Assembly (NCBI GenBank): GCA_964350195.1 | Contig: CAYGJB010000003.1 | Span: forward strand, 1-64,000 | Length of the DNA stretch: 64,000 nt | From: JAJCZB01 sp964350195 | GTDB taxonomy: Bacteria; Babelota; Babeliae; Babelales; Vermiphilaceae | Direction: 5' to 3' | Shown here: piece by piece, positions 35,870 through 44,453 of the stretch | Position numbering within the stretch: position 1 is the first letter of the stretch | How the letters are laid out: each line of letters opens with the position of its first letter | Position numbers and translations under genes: made by a program | Notes under the pieces: generated by a model | What the model was told of the DNA's origin: nothing | The model's input: only the letters and a program-made list of their open reading frames with translations | The model's database searches: none

Positions 35870-36187
35870 CTATTTTTCCATTAGCTCTGTGAGTTTTTGC
35901 CCTCGAATACGACTGGTCATTGTGGTGAGGGCAGCTCTCATGGTACCTAGATTGGTTACTATTGAGCGTTTGATCTCTTGGAGTTTGCGTGAATCACATT
36001 GTTTGTTTTTCAGGCACTCCAGATATTCAGGCGACTCTGAAGACACCTTTCCAAGAGCCTCTTGATATTGTTTTTGTGCGAGATCAATTTGGGTTTGATT
36101 TTTTAGGCTGATGTTGGGTGCTATATTGGCGCCTAAAAGGTTTGCTATGACAAAGGCAGCTAAAGTAGCCAACACTATTTTCTTCAT
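35870..36187 (-). CDS. Small exported protein 5, two cysteines
   Basis: With ATG 36187 (AAGGAG upstream) the product is 105 residues. It has a signal peptide (KKIVLATLAAFVIANLLGA) and a helical body containing QKQYQEALGKVSSE and a CLKNKQC pair, then a basic helical tail. The longer frame to 36250 has no ribosome-binding site. The helix plus two-cysteine arrangement is similar to protein 2 of the row. Confidence 0.68.
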   Translation of the reverse strand: MKKIVLATLAAFVIANLLGANIAPNISLKNQTQIDLAQKQYQEALGKVSSESPEYLECLKNKQCDSRKLQEIKRSIVTNLGTMRAALTTMTSRIRGQKLTELMEK

Positions 36188-36261
36188 AATACTCCTTTTT
36201 GATTTACCTTTCTCATGTTTAGAATAATTAATATTTGACCCTTTTTTCAATGGTTTACATT

Positions 36262-36290
36262 TAAAAGGCCCGGGTAAACCGGGCCTTTTA
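36262..36290. terminator. Terminator after the beta-barrel gene
   Basis: A perfect 12-bp stem (TAAAAGGCCCGG / CCGGGCCTTTTA) with loop GTAAA, in the leftward direction 26 bases after the outer-membrane protein stop codon. Confidence 0.9.
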
Positions 36291-36315
36291 AGAAAAAGTA
36301 TGTTTTACGTGAGGC

Positions 36316-37932
36316 TTAAAAAGAGACCCCCAATTTGCCAAAGATGGTCCAGCGCTCAACGCCAGCATTATTAGCCTTATTAAACTCATAAGAGCCGCCA
36401 GCAGTAACAAACATTGGATAATCACAAGCATCATCCCAACGATATCCAGCTGAACCGTATATTGTGTGTGTAATAATTGATGGGCTGCTAGCTGAATTGA
36501 GATCAAGATCACTTTCTTTGATGAAGTTGTATTTATAGTCACCAAGAGCTATGCGATTTCCAGTGCCTGGTGTTGTGTTGAGAGTGATATTCTCCAGACG
36601 AGCATTTCCAGTTATATCACGCGTAGGAAGGGTTGTTCCTGCTCCAAAACCACGTTTGATAACTGGGCCTTCTTGCCAAGGGCAAGAAAGTTTTACGCAT
36701 TCAGATTGGCGGCAATAGAGGTTGTATCCACCTTCAATTTGAAAGTTTTTAGAGGTAAATACAGCTGCTGTGGTCATGTTGTGTGAAAATCCTGGACGCA
36801 CCTTTAACGGTATAGTAAGGACGTTTATACCAGCTGTGGCAAGATTTATAGAATTGTTGGATGAAGCAGCGGCAGTTGCAGCTTGATCTTCGTTACGATA
36901 AAGCTCTATATATCTGCTCCATGGTTTGCATACAAGATCAATTGAACGACATTGCGTATTTTTGAATAGGTATTGTGAGTGGCTTGCATATTCCATACGA
37001 AGGGAGCGATCTTTAGCTTCATCAGACCAAATTTGAATTCCTAAGCTGTTGCCAAACATGATACCCCAATGGCGTCCATGTCCTACGATAGGCTCAAATA
37101 GCCGTTTGCTATTAGGTTTGTTGCCGGTAGGTATTAAAAGGCCAAGATATGATTCAAGGTGAAAAGGTTCTTGTTGAATCCACTCATAACCGATTTTGAA
37201 TTCAATGTCAGCAACACCTGTTTTGGACATTGAACCACCTTTAATTTTACCAAAATCCCACTCGTCTTGTGCGAAGGCATCAGTCATATTAGCTTGGGCT
37301 GTTCCACCGTCAATGGTTTTATTCACTCCACCACCGTCACGGATGATAGCTTCTTCAAACTTTAGATTGTTTGTAACGCGCTCAATTGGAACAGAGAGAC
37401 TTGTATAGAATCCATGCCCCTTTTCTTCATTCATAGCCATTGCTTTACGTACTTGAAGGCCAGCGCCAACTACGCTTTGCTGAGGACGAATGGAAATTTT
37501 ACTTTTGAAGTTGTGATTAACGGTAGAGATATTAAAATGGTTTGCAAGAAGATCTATAGGCTCAGAACTTGTAGGTAATACTACGGTACTGTCATCAAAA
37601 TTAAACTCTTCTACAACAAGCTCGGTTTTACAAAACGGGAAAAAATAGCGAGCTAAATCACGTGTGTTGGTAGTTTTGCTACCAAATATAACTGCTTGTG
37701 CTGCACCATGCCAACCATCTTCTTTAGAGTGAAGGCGATCACTTCTAAAGCCGGATATCATTTCCGGTGAGGCTGATTGGAAAAGTGGGCGAACTGCTAA
37801 ATAAGATCTGCTTGTGATTTCGCAATCACAGCTATCTTTTGGGGGTGATTCTGTGCGGCAGCAATCAGCGAGTGCTACATTGCCGATTATTGAAAAGAAA
37901 AGAAGCAGAATTGCTCGATGTAACCTTTTCAT
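36316..37932 (-). CDS. Outer-membrane beta-barrel protein
   Basis: This 538-residue protein has a signal peptide (ILLLFFSIIGNVALA) and a Cys-rich start of the mature part (DCCRTESPPKDSCDC). The rest is a series of amphipathic strands alternating with polar loops (for example GFYTSLSVPIERV, VADIEFKIGYEWI, YLGLLIPTG). It ends in a phenylalanine (WTIFGKLGVSF), the usual Bam recognition signal. It is likely a porin-like or major surface protein, and the N-terminal cysteines could cross-link the envelope. AAAAGGAG precedes ATG, and a C9 tract sits directly before that site. Confidence 0.8.
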   Translation of the reverse strand: MKRLHRAILLLFFSIIGNVALADCCRTESPPKDSCDCEITSRSYLAVRPLFQSASPEMISGFRSDRLHSKEDGWHGAAQAVIFGSKTTNTRDLARYFFPFCKTELVVEEFNFDDSTVVLPTSSEPIDLLANHFNISTVNHNFKSKISIRPQQSVVGAGLQVRKAMAMNEEKGHGFYTSLSVPIERVTNNLKFEEAIIRDGGGVNKTIDGGTAQANMTDAFAQDEWDFGKIKGGSMSKTGVADIEFKIGYEWIQQEPFHLESYLGLLIPTGNKPNSKRLFEPIVGHGRHWGIMFGNSLGIQIWSDEAKDRSLRMEYASHSQYLFKNTQCRSIDLVCKPWSRYIELYRNEDQAATAAASSNNSINLATAGINVLTIPLKVRPGFSHNMTTAAVFTSKNFQIEGGYNLYCRQSECVKLSCPWQEGPVIKRGFGAGTTLPTRDITGNARLENITLNTTPGTGNRIALGDYKYNFIKESDLDLNSASSPSIITHTIYGSAGYRWDDACDYPMFVTAGGSYEFNKANNAGVERWTIFGKLGVSF

Positions 37933-37947
37933 CCAAATTCTCCTTTT

Positions 37948-37956
37948 GGGGGGGGG
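37948..37956 (-). repeat. C9 homopolymer tract in leader
   Basis: Nine consecutive G on the plus strand (C on the coding strand) lie between the predicted start point and the Shine-Dalgarno of the beta-barrel gene. Such tracts are prone to slippage. Confidence 0.9.
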
Positions 37957-37986
37957 TTAAACATTACTAATCTTTTTTCTATTCAT

Positions 37987-38016
37987 TATCTACCATGATT
38001 CTTACGAGAGAGTCAA
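37987..38016 (-). promoter_or_regulatory. Candidate promoter of the beta-barrel gene
   Basis: On the minus strand TTGACT (38011-38016) and TAGATA (37987-37992) are 18 bases apart, which places the C9 tract in the 5' untranslated leader. Confidence 0.55.
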
Positions 38017-38083
38017 TTTTTTTGTCTGGAAGCCATCATTCAAGGCATTTACTATCAAGATAAGGCTTTACTCTAGGCCTTCT

Positions 38084-38111
38084 TTGCGATAGTATCGTAA
38101 CATTTTATAAA
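38084..38111 (+). promoter_or_regulatory. Candidate hisS promoter
   Basis: TTGCGA (38084-38089) and TATAAA (38106-38111) with 16-base spacing, 34 bases before the hisS ATG. Confidence 0.45.
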
Positions 38112-38145
38112 TAAGGAAATAGGCTTCATGTCCTGAAAGAAGATA

Positions 38146-39399
38146 ATGCAAACGATAGTGCGAGTAAAAGGTACTCAAGATTTTCTCAATATGCGACTGT
38201 ATCAATTCATTATTGATAGTTTATCTGAGCATTGTGCTCTTTATCATTTTATTCGTATTGAAACGCCGATTATCGAACATATTGAGCTTTTTAAAAGAAC
38301 ATTAGGGTCGTATACCGATGTGGTTGGTAAAGAGATGTTTATTCTTAAAACTGCTGGTGAGGGCAAAGATGAACTTTGTTTACGCCCAGAAGCTACAGCA
38401 TCCACCATGCGGGCATTTCTAGAATCACAACAATCTACGCCATGGAAAATTTTTTCTTATGGCCCTATGTTTCGCTATGAGCGTCCGCAAAAAGGAAGAT
38501 ATCGTCAATTTCATCAAATCAATATTGAGATTATTGGCGCAGAGCACGTTTCTCAAGATGCCCTTTTAATAATGCTTCTTGATCGTTATTTTCATGAAAC
38601 ATTGAAGCTCAATAGCTATGCGCTACAGATCAATTATTTAGGATCATACGAAGATCGTAAACAATATATTGATACTCTCAAAGCATTCGTTGATACTATT
38701 GATGGCATTTGTGATACATGCGAAATTCGTAAAGAAAAGAATACGCTTCGTATTTTTGATTGTAAAAATGAGACATGCCAAAAGCTGTATGAAAATGCAC
38801 CAACTATGATTGATAATCTCAGTTTTGAATCACAAACAGAGTGGCAACGTTTGCAAGATGAGCTTTCTCTTCTTTCAATTACATTTTCTATTAACCCTCG
38901 CCTTGTTCGTGGTCTTGATTATTACAACAAGACAGTTTTCGAATTTTCAAGCGGTCAGTTAGGTGCACAAAATGCTTTTTGCGGCGGTGGAAGATATGAT
39001 CGGCTTGCGAAAGAGCTTGGATCAAAAAAAGAAATTCCTTCTTTGGGTGCTGCAATCGGAATTGAGCGGTTAATGCTTTTGTTAGAGCCATTAATTGACT
39101 CATTGCCATTGCCTCAGCCCAAAGCATTGTTTGTTGTGATGCCCCTTTCAGAGAAGCAAAACCCATTAGCTTTGCTGATCGCGGATACTTTGCATGCGGC
39201 TCAACTTAGCTGCGATACGCTTCTAGATGGCGATTCGCTTAAAAGGATGATGAAGAAAGCAAACAAAATGGGTGCATCTTATGCCCTTTTGATTGGCGAG
39301 CAAGAGCAACAAAGCGCATCTGTGTTAGTCAAAAATATGATAACGGGTGAACAAAAGCAGATCAAGCAAATTGAGCTGGTAGATTTTTTACGAAAATAG
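38146..39399 (+). CDS. hisS: Histidyl-tRNA synthetase
   Basis: This class II synthetase charges tRNA-His. Motif 2 lies at LCLRPEATAS and the FRYERPQKGRYRQFHQINIE region. The histidine-specific motifs are GLDYYNKTVFEF and GGGRYDRL, and motif 3 is LGAAIGIERLMLLL. The C-terminal anticodon-binding domain covers about the last 95 residues. Length (417) is normal. No gene is coupled to it. Confidence 0.97.
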   Translation: MQTIVRVKGTQDFLNMRLYQFIIDSLSEHCALYHFIRIETPIIEHIELFKRTLGSYTDVVGKEMFILKTAGEGKDELCLRPEATASTMRAFLESQQSTPWKIFSYGPMFRYERPQKGRYRQFHQINIEIIGAEHVSQDALLIMLLDRYFHETLKLNSYALQINYLGSYEDRKQYIDTLKAFVDTIDGICDTCEIRKEKNTLRIFDCKNETCQKLYENAPTMIDNLSFESQTEWQRLQDELSLLSITFSINPRLVRGLDYYNKTVFEFSSGQLGAQNAFCGGGRYDRLAKELGSKKEIPSLGAAIGIERLMLLLEPLIDSLPLPQPKALFVVMPLSEKQNPLALLIADTLHAAQLSCDTLLDGDSLKRMMKKANKMGASYALLIGEQEQQSASVLVKNMITGEQKQIKQIELVDFLRK

Positions 39400-39517
39400 C
39401 CTATTCTATTGATTTTTTTCCTTCTAATTATCTATTCTCGTAAGTAGGGGAAGTGAATTAGAAGAGATTAATAAAGGGTCTTGCCCAGCAAGCCCGTTAA
39501 TAAAATAGGATAGGTTC

Positions 39518-40075
39518 ATGAAGAATCTAAAAAAAATGCTACTTTGCGTATTATTTATACCTACAGTGGCTTTTTCACAAATATCTATGAACTTTTTGAA
39601 CAGAGGTTCAGGAGTAGAGAGATTTAAAAAGGCAATAGATTTCTTAAAAAGAAATAAAGCTTGCCTAATAGGAGAGGAATGTTCTTTAAAGCTTTCTGCC
39701 GCTTTAAATTTTTCACTAGGGTTTGCTATTGGATTTATAGGTTCAGCGTTTGCACAGCAAGCTGCAGATAAAGTTCATTTATCATAGATTTCACCACGTG
39801 CCCTAAAATACGCTATTGCCTTTATTTCATCATTGATACCAGCCGCTGTTGCATTAATAAGTCACTCTGCGCTAGAGCTCTATTTATTTGGGAAAGAAAA
39901 GTTTAATACGTGTTACGTGTTAAGCGAAAATTGTACGGTCCGTGACGTGCAAAACACCTATCAAGTGAGCGGTTTTATGGCAGGTATGTTTGTACAGGTG
40001 GTTACAGCAACATTTTCTAGAGTAGTGCTTCCCTCTTTACCAAAAAAGACCACAGAAGATGGTGATAATGGTTAG
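39518..40075 (+). pseudogene. Exported membrane protein split by in-frame TAG
   Basis: One continuous frame of 185 codons is interrupted only by TAG at 39785-39787. The first half has a signal peptide (MLLCVLFIPTVAFS), a CLIGEEC motif and a hydrophobic helix (LGFAIGFIGSAFA). The second half has a helix (AFISSLIPAAVALIS), a CYVLSENC motif and another helix (SGFMAGMFVQVV). Each half therefore has a short two-cysteine loop followed by a helix, as if duplicated. The protein is probably truncated at 89 residues, or the stop is read through. The second half has no ribosome-binding site of its own. Family unknown. Confidence 0.6.
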
Positions 40076-40114
40076 AGCGTCATTAGAGTTTGGCCATTTG
40101 CCATTGAGACGGCT

Positions 40115-40771
40115 TTAGCCCAGATACCAAATAAGCTGATCTCTAAAGAGAAAGAAGAAGATTGCTGCAAACATTATGCCATCAAAGCGATCAAGAAATC
40201 CGCCATGACCAGGTAATATATCACTTGCATGCTTGATGCCAGCTCTTCGCTTCAGCCAGGATTCAAAGAGGTCTCCGAGTAGCGCAAGAGCACATACAAA
40301 AAAGCTAAATACGAGAATGAAATGCCATGGAAGCATTTTCCCGAGATCAAATTTTTCTAACAATGTTAAGCTTGTTGTTGCAAGAATATAGCCTCCTAGA
40401 GCCCCTTCGAGTGTTTTGCCCGGGCTGATGTGCCTTGCAATATAATGCTTTCCAATCATAGTGCCAACAATATATGAGCCGGTATCAAAGCTTGCAACGA
40501 GCAAAAAGAGCTCCAATAATAAGCTATGATAGATTGGATGCTGGTTCATATATATGAGCAATGCAAACGGCATAATGGGATACAGAGGAAGTATGGTCCA
40601 GAAAATAGTATTACGCATATCAAAAAAATGGTGCCATTCATAAAAAATAATAATTAATAGTATTCCCACGAGTATCAATGAAAAAACAATGTGTGGGAGA
40701 TAAATAAAAGAGAACCAAAAGGCGCCACCTAGAACAAGAGAAGTGGCTAGGCGTGTTTTAAATTCGTTCAT
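40115..40771 (-). CDS. cdsA: Phosphatidate cytidylyltransferase
   Basis: CdsA makes CDP-diacylglycerol from phosphatidate and CTP for phospholipid synthesis in the inner membrane. About six or seven transmembrane helices are visible. The C-terminal family signature ILPGHGGFLDRFDG is intact, and KTLEGALGG is the upstream conserved segment. At about 218 residues it is shorter than the E. coli enzyme, which is common in many bacteria. ATG 40771 directly follows the yraN stop, with AAGAG upstream; GTG 40777 is the alternative. Confidence 0.93.
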   Translation of the reverse strand: MNEFKTRLATSLVLGGAFWFSFIYLPHIVFSLILVGILLIIIFYEWHHFFDMRNTIFWTILPLYPIMPFALLIYMNQHPIYHSLLLELFLLVASFDTGSYIVGTMIGKHYIARHISPGKTLEGALGGYILATTSLTLLEKFDLGKMLPWHFILVFSFFVCALALLGDLFESWLKRRAGIKHASDILPGHGGFLDRFDGIMFAAIFFFLFRDQLIWYLG

Positions 40772-40773
40772 AA

Positions 40774-41139
40774 TCACTCTTGGGTGAAAGCATTTTCGAT
40801 ATAGGTAATATTTGATGATTGCGTTACTAGGGCAACATCAAATCTACAGACCACTTGCGTTGTATGATAATCAGCGAGAAATGCTTTGGCAACTGCAGCT
40901 ATTTTCCGTTGTTTTGATTGAGTGATAAGCTCAGTCATATCAAACAGAGGATTAAAGCGATTTTTTACTTCCACAAATGCGAGGACATCATCTTTTGCTG
41001 CGATGATATCAATCTCTCCATAACGCTTTGTGTAGTTACGCGCTTTTATAGAATAGCCTTCTTTTATAAGCTTTTTGCATACGAGCTGCTCTCCATAATT
41101 ACCGACAGACTTTTTAGTGGATGATTGTTTGCTTTGCAT
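40774..41139 (-). CDS. yraN: YraN (UPF0102) nuclease-fold protein
   Basis: This 121-residue protein of the UPF0102 family has a restriction-endonuclease-like fold. The catalytic-type motif is visible: GEIDIIAAKDDVLAFVEVKNR (E, D, then E-x-K). GNYGEQLVCKKLIKEGY is the usual start. The cellular role is unknown; links to DNA processing are proposed. It lies between bamD and cdsA with gaps of a few bases. Confidence 0.92.
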   Translation of the reverse strand: MQSKQSSTKKSVGNYGEQLVCKKLIKEGYSIKARNYTKRYGEIDIIAAKDDVLAFVEVKNRFNPLFDMTELITQSKQRKIAAVAKAFLADYHTTQVVCRFDVALVTQSSNITYIENAFTQE

Positions 41140-41145
41140 GAATGA

Positions 41146-42036
41146 TTAAAAGCGGGTTGCCATATTAACTTTGCGTGATGATCTAACTGGCATAGCAGTT
41201 TGCGCAAGCTGAATTGATTCCTTTGGTATCTCAAACTCTTTCCATTCAGTGCCCAAATGTACTTCAAGTTGTGCGAGAGTAGTACTCATTTGAGGAACCT
41301 TTTCAAGCCATGCGGTACGGATATGCTTTACTCTTCGTTCAGCAGAGGAATAGTCTCCTCGTTTGATATAAAATTCAGCAACATTACAATCAGCTTGCGC
41401 GAGAATAGTCTCACACTCTTTTTTAATTTTTGAAATTTCATCGCGATATGTTGAGTATGAATCTTTATCCAAATATTCTTGAGAGAGCTTAAGCGTTTCT
41501 TCGGTGGGGCTTTGATCACGATCGGGAGTTAATATACGCTCTTTAGTACATAGGATAATATTTCGTTTTGCTTTTTCAATGGACTGATTGCCTGGGTAAA
41601 GCTGCACAAACTCTAGATACCATTTTTTTGCCGTATCAAACTCTTTTTGCTCATAAAATAGATCAGCAAGATCAATGATCAATGTTGCCTTTTCTTTTAC
41701 GTCTTCACATAACGTGATCATGCGTTCGATATATTTTGCGGCTATTTCGATGTTTTTGGCCTCAATGCATCGGCGTTTTGCTACTTTTAACTCATCGTAC
41801 GTCATATGGCTGAAGGTATGTCGTACTTGAAGGTGAGTGAGCCCTTTTCTTTTTGCTTTTGCAAATTTTCGTTCAACCGGTTTTGTTAAGTTAGGCTTTG
41901 CTAGTTTGTTTATAGGAACTGCTTTTTTATCAGCAGAAAGCCCTGCTGGTAATCGGGGCATGCGTATGGATGGAGCCGCCTTAAGTAATGGTGAAACCAT
42001 GACAAAAATGGCAAAAAGAGGTACAAATATATTCAT
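41146..42036 (-). CDS. bamD: BamD-like outer-membrane assembly protein
   Basis: This is a TPR protein of the BamD (YfiO) family, which helps BamA insert beta-barrel proteins. TPR-like pairs include KYIERMITLCEDVKEKA and FDTAKKWYLEFVQLYPGN. The family-typical DRDQSPTEETLKLSQEYLD and VAEFYIKRGDYSSAERRVKHI match BamD closely. The signal peptide (FAIFVMVSPLLKAA) has no lipobox cysteine, whereas BamD is usually a lipoprotein. It has an N-terminal Pro/Lys-rich insert and ends at residue 296. It starts the bamD-yraN-cdsA unit. Confidence 0.82.
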   Translation of the reverse strand: MNIFVPLFAIFVMVSPLLKAAPSIRMPRLPAGLSADKKAVPINKLAKPNLTKPVERKFAKAKRKGLTHLQVRHTFSHMTYDELKVAKRRCIEAKNIEIAAKYIERMITLCEDVKEKATLIIDLADLFYEQKEFDTAKKWYLEFVQLYPGNQSIEKAKRNIILCTKERILTPDRDQSPTEETLKLSQEYLDKDSYSTYRDEISKIKKECETILAQADCNVAEFYIKRGDYSSAERRVKHIRTAWLEKVPQMSTTLAQLEVHLGTEWKEFEIPKESIQLAQTAMPVRSSRKVNMATRF

Positions 42037-42168
42037 AGTTTTCTTTCAAATGAGGCATTGATTGCGCTATCCCTTACGATTTTTAGTATAATACATAGAA
42101 AGATATACACAATCTTTTTGGCTGTATGTTATGCTGTAGCAAATCGCAAAATTGGTGCAGGGGAAAGA

Positions 42169-43869
42169 ATGGTTAAAAAAACGTTTGAAGATATATTGAT
42201 TGCATCAGGGATAGTGAATACGCAGCAAATGGAAGAATGCCAGAAAGTAATGGCAGAAACTGGTGTATTAATGAATCGTTGTCTTATTGAAAAAAAATTT
42301 GCGACGGCAGCGCAGCTGGCAAAGGCTTATGCTGAATATGCTTCATATGAGTTTATGGATAGCATCAATGAAAAGATGATTGATATAGATCTGCTTGGCA
42401 AAATCCCCCTTTTATTTCTTCGCGATAATATCATTATTCCTATCAAAAGAGATGGCAAAATCACCGTTGTCACAAGTAATCCTATGAATTTTCAGTCTCT
42501 TGATGAGCTCACTATGCTTCTTGGTGGAGACGTACAATATGCTGTAGCTCCAGAAAGTACGATCATGGAAGCTATCAACCGATACTACCCGCTTGAGGGT
42601 GGCAAACAGATGATGCAGGAGCTTGAAGAAGAAGATAAAGAGCTTGGAGATGTTGCGCTAGAGGGAGTGGACGATAAAGATATTCTTACTATGGCTGATT
42701 CAGATGCTCCCGTGATTAAGCTTGTAAACCAAATCCTTTATCAAGCGGTGAAACGTGGTGCTTCAGATATTCATATTGAACCATTTGAAAAAGATATGCG
42801 GGTTCGCTTTCGTATTGATGGGGTGATGCAAACAATCATGACTATTCCCAAGCGAGTCCAAGGTGCTCTTGTATCTCGTATAAAAATTATGTCCAATCTT
42901 GATATTGCAGAAAAGCGCATACCGCAAGATGGACGGATAAGTATTAAGGTTGCTGATCGACAATTTGATATTCGTGTTTCTATCTTGCCGGTAGCTTATG
43001 GTGAGCGTGTAGTGATGCGTTTGCTTGATAAGACTCGATCTTTTCGGGATCTGGATAAAATGGGATTTTCAGAGCGAGATTTTAAGGTTGTTTCCTGGGC
43101 AATAGCAGAGCCAAACGGTATTCTTTTTGTAACAGGCCCCACCGGCTCTGGTAAGACTACCACTCTCTATTCTATTCTAGCTGCTCTTAATAAGCCTGAT
43201 ACCAATATTATAACAGTTGAAGATCCTGTTGAATATCAGCTTGCGGGTATTGGCCAAGTGCAAGTTAAGGAAAAAACTGGGATGACGTTTGCTGCTGCAC
43301 TTCGTTCAATTTTACGACAAGATCCTGATGTAGTAATGATTGGTGAAATTCGTGATCCGGAAACCGCTCAAATCGCTGTGCAAGCGGCATTAACTGGTCA
43401 TATTGTATTAAGCACACTGCATACTAATGATGCACCCGCCTCGATCACTCGTTTAGTTGATATGGGGGTGGAACCGTTTCTTATTGCTTCTTCAGTAGTC
43501 ATGATTCTTGCCCAAAGGTTGGTGAGGACTCTGTGCTCTAAGTGTAAGCAGAAATATGACCCTCCATCGGAGCTTACTGAGCGTCTTGGGATTACCCCCG
43601 AAGAAGCTAAAAGCATCAGCTTTTATGAGCCCAAGGGATGTGATGAGTGTGACAACAGCGGCTATAAAGGTCGAATGCCTATATTTGAAGTTATGAAAAT
43701 GTCTGATGCAATCAAAAAGCTTACAATCGAGCGAGCCGATACATCACAAATTATGAAGCAAGCAGTAAAGGATGGTATGACGCTATTGGTAAGCGATGGT
43801 ATTCGTCGTATTAAAGAAGGGTTAACCACCATTGAAGAGGTTCTTGCTGTTGCTACGACGAAAGAGTAG
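42169..43869 (+). CDS. Type II secretion/type IV pilus assembly ATPase
   Basis: This is a GspE/PilB hexameric ATPase that powers pseudopilus or pilus extension. The N-terminal MshEN-like domain has the SGIVNTQQMEECQKV repeat start. The core has Walker A GPTGSGKTTTLY, the Asp box with GEIRDPETAQIAVQAA, and the His box with LSTLHTNDAPASITRL. A tetracysteine zinc module is present (CSKC, then CDEC). ATG 42169 with GGGGAAAG upstream gives 566 residues; a longer frame starting at 42058 is unlikely. A pseudopilin gene overlaps its 3' end. Confidence 0.93.
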   Translation: MVKKTFEDILIASGIVNTQQMEECQKVMAETGVLMNRCLIEKKFATAAQLAKAYAEYASYEFMDSINEKMIDIDLLGKIPLLFLRDNIIIPIKRDGKITVVTSNPMNFQSLDELTMLLGGDVQYAVAPESTIMEAINRYYPLEGGKQMMQELEEEDKELGDVALEGVDDKDILTMADSDAPVIKLVNQILYQAVKRGASDIHIEPFEKDMRVRFRIDGVMQTIMTIPKRVQGALVSRIKIMSNLDIAEKRIPQDGRISIKVADRQFDIRVSILPVAYGERVVMRLLDKTRSFRDLDKMGFSERDFKVVSWAIAEPNGILFVTGPTGSGKTTTLYSILAALNKPDTNIITVEDPVEYQLAGIGQVQVKEKTGMTFAAALRSILRQDPDVVMIGEIRDPETAQIAVQAALTGHIVLSTLHTNDAPASITRLVDMGVEPFLIASSVVMILAQRLVRTLCSKCKQKYDPPSELTERLGITPEEAKSISFYEPKGCDECDNSGYKGRMPIFEVMKMSDAIKKLTIERADTSQIMKQAVKDGMTLLVSDGIRRIKEGLTTIEEVLAVATTKE

Positions 43870-44362
43870 TTCTCCGGGATTTTCTTTTATTGAACTTTCA
43901 ATTGTTATTGCACTTATTGCTTTATTAGTTGCTCTTTCGGGAGCACATATTTCTTTTGTTAATCGGATGATAGTAAGGGCTGAGCTTGAGCATTTGTATA
44001 ACACCTGTTTTTATGTACAACGTCGTGCATTGATGACAAAAAAAGCACAAACAATATCATTTGATCTTGAGCATAATAACTATAGCGTTAATGGACATGT
44101 TTATCGGCTTCCATCTCATGTGCTTTTTGGGACGATGCCTGGTGTGAAAGGTCCTCCAAGTTCTTCTGAGCATCTTATAACAGAGCCAATTACCTTCAAA
44201 GATAATACCGTAATTTTCCATCCGGATGGCGTTATCAAGCCGGGAGTGGTGTACCTTACTGATTCAGGAAAGAGATGCACATATGCATTAAGTTGTTCTG
44301 TCTCTGCGGTATCCTATCTACGTAAATATCAGTACACTGATAAATGGCAATTGCTTTCTTGA
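43832..44362 (+). CDS. Pseudopilin (GspH/FimT-like)
   Basis: This protein has a class III signal: a basic leader, then GFSFIELSIVIALIALLVA, with the glycine cleavage site, the +5 glutamate and the N-terminal hydrophobic helix of type IV pilin-like proteins. The remaining part of about 130 residues contains a beta-rich head and two cysteines (KRCTYALSC) that could pair. It would be processed by a prepilin peptidase not seen in this window. It overlaps the ATPase gene by 38 bases. The exact start codon (TTG 43832 or a later TTG) is unclear. Confidence 0.8.
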   Translation: MKRFLLLLRRKSSSPGFSFIELSIVIALIALLVALSGAHISFVNRMIVRAELEHLYNTCFYVQRRALMTKKAQTISFDLEHNNYSVNGHVYRLPSHVLFGTMPGVKGPPSSSEHLITEPITFKDNTVIFHPDGVIKPGVVYLTDSGKRCTYALSCSVSAVSYLRKYQYTDKWQLLS

Positions 44363-44453
44363 GCCATTTTTCTTTCTGATATAGAAATGAGAACTCGTTG
44401 AACGGTTGCTTGCGAATGGAGATAATAACTTCTGCATAAAAGATGATTAACTC

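Noticed and set aside
38891..39166. Leftward 91-residue reading frame inside hisS
   Set aside because: Opposite-strand shadow of a conserved synthetase domain.
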